Below are positions 45,694 through 57,220 of a DNA stretch of 64,000 nt, piece after piece (position 1 is the stretch's first letter; each line of letters begins with the position of its first letter). The notes under the pieces are model-generated. The model did no database searches, was not told the origin of the DNA, and worked only from the letters and a program-made list of their open reading frames with translations. Source of the stretch: Arachnopeziza araneosa (taxonomy: Eukaryota > Ascomycota > Leotiomycetes > Helotiales > Arachnopezizaceae). The stretch spans positions 248,001-312,000 of the forward strand of contig QYAI01000010.1 of the NCBI GenBank assembly GCA_003988855.1. The letters are read 5' to 3'. The translations under genes and the position numbers were made by a program.

Positions 45694-46796
45694 TCATCGA
45701 AATTCCATTGCGGCAAAGCATCCACGGTCTTCGACATGTTTAAGTTCTAATTGTTGAAATCTATTTTCTGTATAAGTAAATGGTGGGGTCGCGTTGAGAG
45801 TCAACTTACTTCTCACTCTTTGCGTGGAAATAGATCCCGCTGACGGTGCCCTCGACCTGGTTGAAGCAGATGTAGTAAAAACCTTCAAAGCTAGCTCCAC
45901 TAATTGTCCGTACCCTATGGTCCGGAACTAAGAAATGCTCTTTCCATCGCATGAATATATTCTCTCGTTGTGCGAGCTGCTGGATATGAAAGTTGCCTCG
46001 TTTGGCTTGCTTCTGAAATGGCCGGAAAGGAGAGAATTTTGCCCAATGCTGTAAATCGACCTTATCGTTTGACCCCCAATCTTGATGTTGAGTCAAGAAA
46101 GTGTATTTGGAACCGATTATTTCTCCTTCGAAGTAGGTGGTAAGGGTTGGATGGTCTTCCGTCAAGCCTGTGAGGCGCTATTAGTGACTAGCAAGTATGC
46201 AGTTTATCTGATATACCTTGGATGCGAAGATATCCACATAAGAATGATTCTCTCATATCAACGTGTTTGATCTCGACTTGTACATCATATCTTTGGCGTT
46301 CTGATTGCTGAGTTCCATGAAATTTACTACCAGCACGCATAAAAGAGCAAGGAGAGGATGGAATAAGCTATCGAACAATTAGTGTTAGGTATCATCGTGC
46401 GTGGAATCTATGGAAACGTACTCGCATGTTAGAGAAGTCATAGCCCATTGAGGGAGAGCCAGGATCGGAACTAGCCAATGCAGATAGTTCTGATTCTTCA
46501 TGTTTCTCCCCTTCGGCACTCATGGGCGAGAGCATACCGGGAACGCTAGTTTCCTCGTCAATATCCATTCGCTTGATGTCTTGCGGCTCTGTGATGTGTC
46601 TTTCCGTTGAACCGATGGTTTGAGGGTCTGCAGGAGGGGTTGGTTGTTGAAAGACTTCTGGGGCCATTGTAGTCATCTCCTCGCGGTTGCTATCCATCTC
46701 TGTGCCCCTCCAAGATCTGTCATCGTCGGGTGGGCATGAGGAGTGGATTGAAGGTGTCGCAATGGTATTCTCGCTGCTTCTTGACGGAGTTGGCAT
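45694..46796 (-). CDS. GID4: GID4/VID24, substrate receptor of the GID ubiquitin ligase
   Basis: It recognises N-terminal proline degrons on gluconeogenic enzymes and delivers them to the GID/CTLH E3 ligase. Exons 46796-46422, 46367-46217, 46167-45810 and 45760-45694 give 316 residues. After a disordered acidic N-terminus comes the beta-barrel: AGSKFHGTQQSERQRYDV, IKHVDMRESFLCGYLRIQG, LTTYFEGEIIG, KYTFLTQHQDWGS, WKEHFLVPDH and FEGFYYICFNQ. The last two exons join as HAKSEK to FQQLELKHV and end in MEFR, the usual family C-terminus. The start at 46796 (MPTPSRSSE) was preferred; an in-frame ATG at 46982 would add 62 unlikely residues. Confidence 0.94.
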
Positions 46797-47321
46797 CGTC
46801 GCCCTGCGCCGGCCAGGCTCCGAAAGAAAAGTTGATTCTAATGATACAAAAAGTGAACGAAATGGAGGGTTAGGGTGAACTTTTAGGCAATCATAGTCAT
46901 TCAAATCTGAGATTTTGAAGAGATGGTGATAGATGGTGACCGACTTTCGATTGGGCCTGTGATCCTTGCCAGGTTTCCCCATGAAGGGCGGCTGGGCCCA
47001 CTTTTTAACGCGCTTGTCTTGTGCTCAGACTGATAGAAGACAGCGTCTCATTTTCATATAGATTCACGAGTTTGGAGATTTGAGATGGATCTCACTTCTT
47101 CTCACCAGGTTGTTCAAGCGCTGGTTAGGCTCTTCTTCTCTTTTCGCAAAGGTCCCTCCCTACTTGCGATTTGACCGCTGCCAGACTGCTCCCAAGACTG
47201 CCTGCTCAAGTGGTTTTAAGACGCGACCTGACAAAGACTTGCTCCCTATCTTGTATGGTATCCTTTTTGGCCCACAAGTAACACCAAACGCCTGAATGGT
47301 TTCTTTACTGACACCCTTCCC
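46797..47321. other. Intergenic; upstream DNA of GID4
   Basis: Contains the in-frame upstream ATG at 46982 and the GID4 promoter. No separate gene supported. Confidence 0.45.
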
Positions 47322-48037
47322 TTAAATGGGCTTGATCTTGAAATGCAATGCGATCAGGGAAAATACCAGTGCCTTCAGATCTTGGACAAGATAGTAGAAA
47401 ACACGCAATCCTTCTGGATCTTGTGATTCTGTAACATCGACGAGTGAACCAATTTTGGCTGTCTGTAGGTACTTGTCAGTATCAAGACGTCCTAAGGATT
47501 GAGCTACATACCTCAAAAGAGATATGTTCACTCCCCAATCGAATTTCAAGTTCCTGCCTTCCGTCCTTGTTTTTTTGAGGCCAGTTCTTATCATCTTCCC
47601 TTTTCAACAATTAGCAAAAGAGCTAGAATTGTATTTGATGAAGTCCATACTTCATGATCTCACTAGTCTTGATAATGCGCTTGATCTCGTCCACAAGCAG
47701 AGAGCTGACACACACTATAGTCTGTGTTAGGCATTTTGAAATGTGCGTTTGGTGTTGACTAACTCTCTTTACGGATGAGAGAATCATTTCTGTAGTTGGA
47801 ATTATTGGCATATCTTGCGGATGCACTGCTGCCATCTCCTAAGACGCGAAAATCGAACTCTGTTCCTTTCAATCAGCGCATGTTTGGTCTTTTAAGGTGG
47901 TCCGCAGGCTAACCAAGAAATTCATGACCAAAACGACCCTGATGTCCTGAGCTAAGAAAGCAATTAGTAGGAGTTATACGGTATTGGATTCCAACTTACT
48001 AGTATCGAATGTAAAAGGGTTCATTAGAGGAAGCCAT
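47322..48037 (-). CDS. mago: Mago nashi, exon-junction-complex core subunit
   Basis: It forms a dimer with Y14/RBM8 and clamps eIF4A3 on spliced mRNA. Six exons: 48037-48000, 47951-47914, 47859-47764, 47714-47651, 47599-47512 and 47462-47322, giving 154 residues. The rebuilt protein starts MASSNEPFYIRYYSGHQG, then RFGHEFLEFDFRVLGDG, ARYANNSNYRNDSLIRKE, VDEIKRIIKTSEIMKEDD, KNWPQKNKDGRQELEIRLG and GLRVFYYLVQDLKALVF, and ends HFKIKPI. This is near-complete identity to the universal Mago fold. Five introns in 465 coding bases make it by far the most intron-dense gene here. It is head-to-head with SEC26, 390 bp apart. Confidence 0.96.
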
Positions 48038-48427
48038 GTCGATGTGAGGAAATCGCAAAGTCACAATTACCTGTAGAAGGCTGGAGCTCTCTCGCTTTTC
48101 GGCTCATGGTGGGGGCGTAGGCGGCCGCTTTCGCCTCAGGCACGCAGGCAACGCACTGTTCATTCTGAATTGGACAGCGTAGCTACCACTATTTGAATTT
48201 CAGTACTGCCATGAACTTCTGATGCGCAACATTCCCTCGCCTTTCCTTCTCTGTGCGAAAGGATTCCTTACCTTCTATTTGTTCTCCAAGTTCTACCTCT
48301 GAAATCGACTGACCCTCGTCCTCCCGCAGAGCAACACCCCATACCGCTCTAATCCTTAAAATCCCCCCTCTACTCCGAATCTCGACCGCCCTCCACTGCA
48401 GGTAATTCTGCAGATCCAGCCACAAAA
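48038..48427. promoter_or_regulatory. Bidirectional promoter between Mago and beta-COP genes
   Basis: 390 bp between divergent start codons; a CT-rich stretch lies on the SEC26 side. Minus-strand frames here are not gene-like. Confidence 0.5.
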
Positions 48428-51409
48428 ATGGCTTCCTTCTTGGAGAATTCATATAGTTTAGTCCACCAGGATAATGCAGCAGACGTTCCTACCATGTCCG
48501 AGTTGCGGACACAGCTTGAGAAAGGGACAGATGAGAGCAAGGTGGAAACTATGAAGCGCATCCTCACAGTTATGCTGAATGGCGATCCAATGCCTCAACT
48601 CTTGATGCACATCATTAGATTTGTCATGCCTTCGAAGCACAAAGCGCTGAAAAAGTTATTATACTTTTACTATGAAATATGTCCCAAACTAGATGCCAGT
48701 GGAAAGTTGAAGCAGGAAATGATTCTTGTCTGGTACAAGCTTTATGCCTATTCTTAAGGGTTTGTGCTAAATTTTAACAGCAATGGGATCAGAAACGACC
48801 TTCAACACCCTAATGAATACATACGAGGAAATACATTACGATTCCTCTGCAAGTTGCGCGAAGCCGAGTTGATTGAGCCTTGTCTGTCATCCGCTCGCTC
48901 TTGTCTTGAGCATCGACATGCCTACGTTCGGAAGAATGCTGTCTTTGCGGTTGCCTCGATTTTTCAACATCACGAGAGTTTGATTCCTGATGCCCCTGAG
49001 CTCATTGCGACTTTCCTAGAGACAGAGAGTGACCACACTTGCAAGCGAAATGCATTTGCTGCTCTGGTCAGCATTAGTCACGAGAAGGCCTTGACATATC
49101 TTAGCAGTGTCTTTGATGGAATCCCAAATGCGGATGAACTTCTACAATTGGTTGAATTGGAATTCATCCGTAAAGATGCAATTCAAAACTCACAAAACAA
49201 GGCCCGTTATCTACGTCTTATCTTTGATCTTCTGGAAGCTGGTGCTACAACAGTGGTTTATGAGGCCGCATCTTCTTTGACTGCCTTGACCAGCAATCCT
49301 GTTGCCGTTAAAGCTGCAGCTTCAAAATTTATTGAGTTGAGCATCAAGGAGGCAGACAATAATGTCAAGCTCATTGTACTCGACAGAGTGGATGTTTTGA
49401 GACAAAAGAATGAGGGGGTTTTAGATGATCTCATTATGGAAATACTACGTGTTCTATCCAGCCCAGATATTGATGTCCGAAAGAAAGCCCTGGCTATTGC
49501 CATGGAAATGGTCTCGAGCAAGAACGTAGAGGAAGTTGTACTACTTCTTAAAAAGGAGCTCTCCAAAACCGTGGACCAGGAATACGAGAAAAATAACGAG
49601 TATCGCCAGCTGCTTATACATTCCATTCATCAATGCGCAATCAAATTTTCCGAGGTCGCTGCTAGTGTTGTCGGATTATTGATGGATTTTATTGCAGATT
49701 TTAACAATACATCGGCAGTTGATGTAATTTCATTCGTAAAGGAGGTCGTAGAAAAATACCCCAAACTACGGCCTTCCATTGTCGAACGCCTTGTCTCTAC
49801 TCTAAGCGAAGTTCGTGCCGGGAAGGTCTATCGAGGTGCTCTTTGGATTGTGGGTGAGTATTCACTTGAAGCTAATGATATTCGCGACGCTTGGAAGAGA
49901 ATACGAGCAAGTCTGGGTGAGATCCCAATCCTGGCATCAGAACAGCGTCTTTTGGACGAGGCCTCTGATGAACAAGAACCACCGAAGGGGATTGAGGGTA
50001 TCAATGGACACTCGAAATCTGCGCCCACAGGATCTCGGCGGGTCCTTGCTGATGGTACTTATGCTACCGAAAGTGCTCTTACAAGCAACTCTGCAGTGGC
50101 TGCTAAGCTGGAAGCTGTCAAGGCCGCTCAAAAACCCCCCCTTCGCCAGCTCATCCTCGACGGCGATTATTATTTGGCATCCGTTCTCTCTTCGACTCTC
50201 ACGAAACTTGTCATGCGCCACTCAGAAATCTCTGCCGATAAGGCTCGTACTGGTGCTCTTCGAGCTGAAGCTATGTTGATTATGATATCAATCATTCGTG
50301 CCGGCAAATCACACTTCGTCAAGGCTCCTATCGATGAAGATTCTGTTGATAGAATTATGTCCTGCGTCAGATCTCTTTCTGAGTTTTCTCAAAATAAGGA
50401 TCTTGAGACAGTTTTCTTAGACGATACTCGGAAAGCCTTCCGTGCCATGGTGCAAGTGGAAGAAAAGAAACGAGCGGCGAAAGAAGCTGTTGAAAAAGCC
50501 AAAACCGCTGTACAGGTTGATGACGTTGTCCTGATCCGACAGCTGGCTAAGAAGAATGCTGGTGATGGAACAGATGAGATTGAATTAGACTTGGAGAAGG
50601 CGACTGGAGGCGACTCGGCTATCGAAGATCTTTCTTCGAAACTTAGCAGAGTAGTGCAACTGACTGGTTTCTCGGATCCCGTATATGCAGAAGCATATGT
50701 CAAAGTTCACCAATTCGATATTATTCTTGATGTTCTATTAGTCAATCAGACCACCGAAACGCTTCAGAATTTGTCGGTAGAGTTTGCAACACTAGGAGAC
50801 TTGAAGGTTGTTGAGCGACCGACGACGCAGAACCTTGGGCCACACGACTTTCTTAATGTCCAATCCACCATCAAAGTTTCGTCAACGGACACTGGAGTTA
50901 TCTTTGGTAATGTTGTATATGACGGAGCCAGCTCGACTGAAAACAACGTAGTCATCCTAAATGATGTTCATGTTGACATTATGGATTACATCCAACCAGC
51001 GATCTGTACCGAAACGCAATTCAGAACAATGTGGACTGAATTCGAATGGGAGAATAAAGTCAACATCAACTCCAAGGCTAAATCATTACGAGAGTTCCTC
51101 AAACAACTCATGGCGTGCACGAATATGAGCTGCCTAACCCCAGAAGCATCTATGAAGGGAGATTGCCAGTTCTTAAGTGCGAATCTATATGCACGGAGTG
51201 TATTTGGTATGTTGTGTAGTCAAGAAATAGTCATTGAACGATTACTAACGTTTTGGTCAGGCGAAGATGCACTTGCAAACTTAAGTATTGAAAAGGAAGG
51301 TGAGGATGGACCAGTCACGGGTTTTGTCAGGATTCGAAGCAGATCACAAGGACTGGCACTGAGCCTTGGTTCGTTGAAAGGGTTAAACAAGGTTGGAGAG
51401 GCGGCGTGA
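48428..51409 (+). CDS. SEC26: Coatomer beta subunit (beta-COP)
   Basis: A subunit of the COPI vesicle coat for Golgi-to-ER and intra-Golgi transport. Exons 48428-48732, 48781-51206 and 51261-51409 give 959 residues, the usual length. An adaptin-type HEAT solenoid fills about 20-540 (for example RGNTLRFLCKL, HRHAYVRKNAVFAVASI), followed by the coatomer beta C-terminal and platform appendage domains (HQFDIILDVLLVNQT, ALSLGSLKGLNKVG). The 54-nt intron at 51207-51260 has ACTAAC and GT-AG ends and interrupts SVFGEDALANLS. It is a multiple of three without a stop, so an unspliced message would add 18 residues. Removing it restores the conserved family sequence. Confidence 0.96.
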
Positions 51410-52057
51410 GAAGGAGTTTGCAGCGAAAAATGGCGATACCTACCATGAGAGGTGACGATGTCCTAATGAAAGACGGAGATGGGTGTCTCTCCACCGAGAC
51501 GGCCCCTGATGTGAATGTACTGTAGTACAATGTGTGACGTATGAAGTATCGCACGCTCTGATGCAATGATTGGCGCAGAAAAGCAAAAGAGGTTATTTAG
51601 ATTCAGAAGGGCATTGCAAGCAACCATTCGTCAGCTCACTTGGGGATTCCAAGCGCTGAGAGACTCACACGTTGCCGAACTGAGCTATGTGAAAGTTGGT
51701 GCCCCTCAGGCATGTGAAAGAGAGGAGTGTCGGCGTCCTCACCACATTCTCTCACCGGAATGCCACACCTCTGTAATCCACTGAGCCCGTATTCTTTTTC
51801 GGCCTGTCCACAGCCAATGGTAATGTGCGTGGCTCTTTTAAAGGGGAAGTTGAGCCTTGACTCTAGCACCCGAACCCTGTCACTGAAGCTCGGCTGCCAG
51901 AAGGGGCGTGCCGAGGGGAACGTCACCTGGCTGTAATTTGCTGAATGACTTCCTTCACTGCGCAACAAAGGACGAATTTGATCGCCTTGGATTAGATCCC
52001 AACACTCGTTCTCAAGAAGGATGCTTGAAGGAGAGGCTTAGCAATATTGGAAAGAGA
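51410..52057. other. Intergenic spacer
   Basis: No gene supported. A 72-codon frame at 51566-51784 is Arg/His-rich and without motifs. The last part is in frame with the kinase start and may be its leader. Confidence 0.45.
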
Positions 52058-53743
52058 ATGGCAGCCGACAATCCATTTGTTGACCCGGTACCATCCTTTG
52101 ATGATCCAGGAAGGGGACGCGAGCTCGCTGTTGACGGAACCCTTGCGGTAGGGAGGAATGCCAGTTTGACTTTAGGAACCGATGCATTGATCGTATTAGG
52201 TGAGTATCTCTAGACTTCAAAGCACCACCAACTCACTTTTCCTTACAGATGAGGCTTTTGAGAAAAGAGACAGAACCAATTGCTGCGGACTCTGGCCCTC
52301 AGGTTCGAGGCATCCGGCCATTCCGCCTCACATTTGCTGACAATCTCAGGGACGGCAAACACACGAGCAATACCCTTCTACAACATTCTTTGGGCTTCCC
52401 TCGACAACTCCGAACTCACAATTAGCTATGCATCTCCTTCATCAAAGAAGGTTGTGCGCGCTGCTACACTAAAATATCCCATTGAATACGACATGGTCGA
52501 GCTGGTGAATGCATGGATCTCCAAACTTATAGATCGTGCCTATGGGTCCTCACAGCGCCAGAGACGAACGAAAGTTTTAGTCAACCCATTCAGCGGCAAG
52601 GGAAGTGCGGTCAAGTGGTACCATCGAGATGTTGAACCGCTACTGAAAGCCGCCCATGCCAGTATTGACATGGTGAGAACAAGACACAAGGGAGAGGCTG
52701 TAGATATCGCTGAGAGACTGGACATTGAAGCATTCGATATTGTAGCTTGCTGCTCTGGAGACGGGTTGCCACATGAGGTTTTCAACGGGCTAGGGAAAAG
52801 GGCAGATGCCAAAAAGGCTCTATCGAAGATTGCGGTGGTACATATCCCCTGTGGGAGTGGCAATGCTATGAGTTTCAATTTATTTGGAACGGATAGTCCC
52901 AGCTTGGCCACATTGGGTATTATCAAAGGGATACCCACACCCTTAGATCTGATATCTCTCACCCAGGGAGAAACTCGGACACTAAGCTTCTTGTCCCAGT
53001 CTTTGGGGATCGTAGCCGAAGCAGATTTAGCCACGGAGCATATTCGATGGATGGGGCAGCAGAGATTCACTTATGGATTTCTCGTTCGTCTGGCAAAGAA
53101 GATGGTATACCCGTGCGATATTGCTGTCAAAGTGGCTATAGATGATAAACAAGCGATCAAGGAACATTATATAAAAGAACTTACCAATCATGAACCAGCA
53201 AGCGAGAGAAGAGGGTATCGGAATTTACTAGACGATGATGCGTCGGCGAGTAGCGGAAACGATGATGGCCTGCCGCCGCTGAGATACGGCACGGTAAATG
53301 ACAAGCTACCTGAAGGATGGGAACTTATACCGTATGACAGACTAGGAAACTTCTATTGTGGAAATGTAAGTCCCGGCCACTTCAACTGAAAATGAGTATA
53401 GCTGATCTTCCAGATGGCATATATGGCTACAGATGCGAACTTCTTCGCCCCAGCTCTCCCAAATGATGGCTACATGGATCTTGTCTGCATCAACGGCGAC
53501 CTTCCTCGACACAAAGCACTCTCCATGATGTTCGCCGTCGAAACAGGGAAGCTGTTCGATATGCCAGGTGTTTGGTACCGCAAAATTCTTGGATACAGAC
53601 TTATACCCAAAAACCAGGAAGATGGGTATATCAGCGTTGACGGTGAGAGGATACCGTTCGCGCCATTTCAAGCGGAGGTGCATAAAGGCTTGGGCACGGT
53701 GTTAACTAAAAGCGGCCACATGTATGAGTCCCCAGGGCCATAG
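52058..53743 (+). CDS. LCB4: Long-chain-base (sphingosine) kinase
   Basis: It phosphorylates sphingoid bases such as phytosphingosine to long-chain-base phosphates, membrane-associated. Exons 52058-52199, 52249-52302, 52350-53365 and 53414-53743 give 513 residues. The N-terminal regulatory part ends with RAIPFYNILWASL. The diacylglycerol-kinase catalytic domain begins KVLVNPFSGKGSA (about 138-150) and has the ATP/substrate loop CCSGDGLPHEVFNGLG (about 198-213) and IPCGSGNAMSFNLFG. The C-terminal block FDMPGVWYRKILGYRL and VDGERIPFAPFQAEVHKG are typical of LCB kinases. All key motifs are intact. Confidence 0.95.
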
Positions 53744-54186
53744 ATGTGAATAATGGGTGCGGCGTTTTTCCTTTTCTACCAAAACAAGATCCTCTCTCGA
53801 GTTACTAGAGATACCCACCGGTGAGGATTGTGGATATAGATATATCCTATATGGATATGGTGTTATAAGATGAGTTCTGTCATTGACTGTATTGTTATCT
53901 TCCACATAGTCTCTAAGCGAGCTCGTTATATTCTGCAGTAAGAGATCTCTAGCGAGTCATGGGAATCAGGTGAATAACCACTCGAGCACTAGGCAGAAGT
54001 TGCCATTATTCGATCAAACAACGGCAGATATTCAGACCAATCAACATGACGAGGTAATTGGGAAATGGCGTTCGCATCATATGGATCCGACCTAAACGCC
54101 CTGCGTGACCCAGATCTTTGATACACAGCAACTTTTCAACTCCGAACTCCACCTAACTCGAAAACTCTCAAGAAAACCCCTCACTT
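53744..54186. other. Convergent spacer
   Basis: Lies between the 3' ends of the LCB kinase and RRP1 genes. No gene seen. Confidence 0.45.
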
Positions 54187-54951
54187 TCATTCCTCAATCC
54201 CACCCCATCCACTCTCATCCTCGATCTCCGCTGTTGATTCTTCAACCTTCCGATTCCCAGGTAACCTTTCATCCGCTAACACCTCCTTACACTTCACTCT
54301 CACTGTCTTCGTTGGGCTCTCCTTTGCCAACTCTCTCATCGGCTTAAGTAGCTTCTCTACTAACTCCTCGCTCCCCTCTTCCAAAACCCCCACCCGCTCC
54401 AACTCATCCACATAAAGATCTATAACATGATACCTCATACCATTCGGAACCCGAACTTCAGTAGTATTCAACGGAGTCTCCCCCAATAACCCCATCATAT
54501 CCTCAATCTCAGTCTCTTCCCACTCCTTCCTCTTCAAATGCGCTAACATAGCACCAACATACCTCCTCGTAAGAAGTAGAAATTTCTCCATCCGCAAAAC
54601 GTCGATGTTCGTCCATTCCCGCTGCATCGTTAACCAGAAAGCGCGCAGGAATGGTATAACCGTTTCAGAAGGGAGGATGGAGACCAGGTCTGCGAGGGAA
54701 TTGGCAAGTGATTGTTGGGTCAAGGGTCGATCGGACATCCACATGCAGTAGAAAAGACCCTTCCAGAGTTTGAGGAGCTCGAGAGGGGGGAGGGAGCGCC
54801 GGCCCGAGAGGTAGGTGCGGAGGGACAGGAGGGCTGCATCGCGGGTTGGGCGATCTGGGGCGTGTTAGTTTGAGCTTGCTAGAGCGGAGGACCATGTACC
54901 GTTGGCAGCGAGCTGCTTCACAAAGGGGGTTTGTTGAATGTCTGAAGCCAT
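54187..54951 (-). CDS. RRP1: Nucleolar protein RRP1/Nop52, 60S ribosome biogenesis
   Basis: It acts in processing of the pre-rRNA of the large subunit. Exons 54951-54900 and 54854-54187 give 239 residues. The Nop52 fold is clear: TPFVKQLAANDRPTRDAAL at the N-terminus, LKLWKGLFYCMWMSDRPLTQ, FLRAFWLTMQREWTNIDVLR, KFLLLTRRYVGAML and GMRYHVIDLYVDELERV. The C-terminus is acidic and charged. It is shorter than the animal proteins but normal for filamentous fungi. Confidence 0.94.
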
Positions 54952-55598
54952 GCTTGTAGTGGGGGCTTGCGAATGTCTAAAGTGCCTGCGATAACAACCA
55001 TCAATTATCTTCGAAAATTTGATGGTCTGTGCAGACAAGGCTGAGATGGCGCATTCAGCCTTGCATGTGATAACTCAGAGCTCTCAGCCTTGCCAATTTA
55101 TTACCACGTGACCGATTATCATCCGCGTATCTCACAAAAATAGATTTTATTCTCAAAAGGAAAGTTTTATACGAGTCACTTGAATGATAGAGCAACTTGG
55201 ATTTTCAGAACTGATTCTATTTAGGCTTAAACTGAATAGAATAGGTTGAGTAATAGAGACGAAACTACGGAGTACCTAGGCGATTTATATCAACCGAGTC
55301 TAACGAAGGTTCGCTTTAGCGGGCCCCTATTTCAAACGAAGGTGCGTGCACTCAAACCTGCAACTTCATTCCTTCTTCTGACAGCTACAACCTCTATAAG
55401 GTCTCTTTAAGGCCTTACTTGACCAGACGAAGTACGCGCACAAACTCAATTTCCTCTCCCTTCGCCATTGCACCATTTGAATTCATGCTTCACTTTCATG
55501 CTTCACTAAGGGCCAGTTGTGGAATTGGATATTACCAGTGGGTGGTTTATTCTTGATAGCTTGTACGTGGTGTGAGATAATTTCTTAGTAGATCTACT
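54952..55598. other. Intergenic spacer
   Basis: AT-rich spacer holding the RRP1 promoter and the 3' flank of the next minus-strand gene. No gene supported. Confidence 0.45.
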
Positions 55599-56724
55599 TC
55601 ATGACCGGAAAGCAATGTATACCTGCAAAGCAGCCTCAATACATTGAATAAGCCCGAACACCAGAGTCAAGCCCAACACCAAAATCGCAACCCAGAAAGT
55701 ATACCACTGTACTTCGTTTCGCCGATCACACCACCACTGTGATAAAGTGCTTGGTTCCGCTTCATCAAAATCTTGCTTCAATAAAACAAGACGATCACGC
55801 CAAAATGCAAAGTTGTCAATTCGTCGGTCTATAGCTCTCAGACTGTCGCCTCTCAGTGCTTGAAAATCGATATTGGAGATTCTAGCAAGCTCCCGAAACC
55901 ATTTTCTAGTCTTGGGATCTGACTGTGGGAAAAGGAGTGCAAGAGTCCGTAACGTTTCCTCGATGAAGCCGTCGGGGAACATTGCACTATCTTCGCATTA
56001 GTGCATATTCTAGTGAAATAGCAGTCTCTCTCGTAGGTAGCAAAACATACTTCTTTCGTTGACTCATCAAGAAAGACGCATTATGGAAGATTCCAACGGT
56101 CTTATCGTCTTCGCTCATCAGACGTAGATGATCAATGAGGTTGTTGGTGAAAATAATTTTCATTCCGGCAATTCGCTCGAGATTGCGAGCGTTGAAAATC
56201 CTCTCAAACTTGACATGCTCATTGTCTAAAACACGGGGCGCGTTAAAATAGTCATGGATTTGGTGTTGTAGACTATTCGCTGACCATAAGAGCCGCTCTT
56301 GACCCAAGAATCCATATTGAAGCTCACCGATGTTGATCATAGAAAGCAGTCTAGCGACAAGGTCGATTGATCCATTTATTTTTTCTTCATCGCTCTCAAG
56401 TTCTGGCGCAGAAGCCTTTGAACGTAGTGATAGCATGATGTCTTTGCGACTGACTTGAGATCTAATCTGCGTGGCTATTTCAATGATGTCCTGATGTGAT
56501 TTTGCAGAAATATGTCTTTCTCCATCATACAGGGCTAGTTTGCACTGTTCATCGTAGTATAATAAGTACGAGTCATAGTAAGTCTCGCTAGTAGCCACAA
56601 GCGATGGACTAATGCTTATGCCCCAAAGGCGCTCAATGATTTTACATTTGGTAATGAAGCATGTAGGAAACGACCGAAGTGGAATCAGAGCTAGAACAGA
56701 TGTCTGATTAGTTGAATCCGGCAT
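55599..56724 (-). CDS. Uncharacterised fungal membrane protein with one C-terminal span
   Basis: Exons 56724-56051 and 55986-55599 give 353 residues; the splice joins SQRKNAMFPDGFIEETLRT in phase. The first 220 residues are soluble and mixed alpha/beta with no catalytic motif. The C-terminal block has ALLFPQSDPKTRKWF, FAFWRDRLVLLKQDFDEAEP, LSQWWCDRRNEVQWYTFWV, and a hydrophobic span (VAILVLGLTLVFGLIQCIEA, about 324-343), ending LQVYIAF. I recognise this block from many filamentous-ascomycete genomes as a multi-copy family of unknown function. It diverges, 496 bp away, from the protease-CorA fusion gene, whose C-terminus is also membrane-bound. Confidence 0.83.
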
Positions 56725-57220
56725 GGCAGGTGTGGAAATTTTTGGAAATTTTTGCGATACATTTCTGCCCAGGTTGTGGGTATTAAACAGTCTTGGGCAG
56801 CAACGTTCGTCGAAATGAATACGTGTTCAGCGCCCAGCTAGTTCACAACAATACTGCCTTGTTACCAGCCTCCACCATTTGCTTCAACTTGTTTTATTCG
56901 TTACCAATAATAATACGACGCCCACACGCAGGATGAGATCAAATTTTTCTGGTTGGCTCCATGACTCAGGCCAAGTATCCACGCCCCACGTCAGCTTCGA
57001 ACACGAAACATAAAACCGAGCTGCAATGCAAATATCGTCTCTTATTGCAGACATTTTAGTCCAACATGACAAGCTCCTTCGCTCTTGTATCTGTCTTGCA
57101 AACCCCAATGATTTCAGGATGGCGTATCTTTGAATTCGCCCAGCCTGATATATATCGACTACCTGAAGAAGATACTTAAATGACTTCCCTGATCCCAGCC
57201 GCCATATTTTCTAAGCAGCC
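56725..57220. promoter_or_regulatory. Bidirectional promoter of the two membrane-protein genes
   Basis: 496 bp separate the divergent start codons. A 74-codon minus frame (56884-57108) has no motifs and is not supported as a gene. Confidence 0.5.

Noticed and set aside
46797..46982. N-terminal extension of GID4 from the ATG at 46982
   Set aside because: The 62 extra residues are not GID4-like, and family members usually begin near MPTPS; the ATG is probably in the leader.
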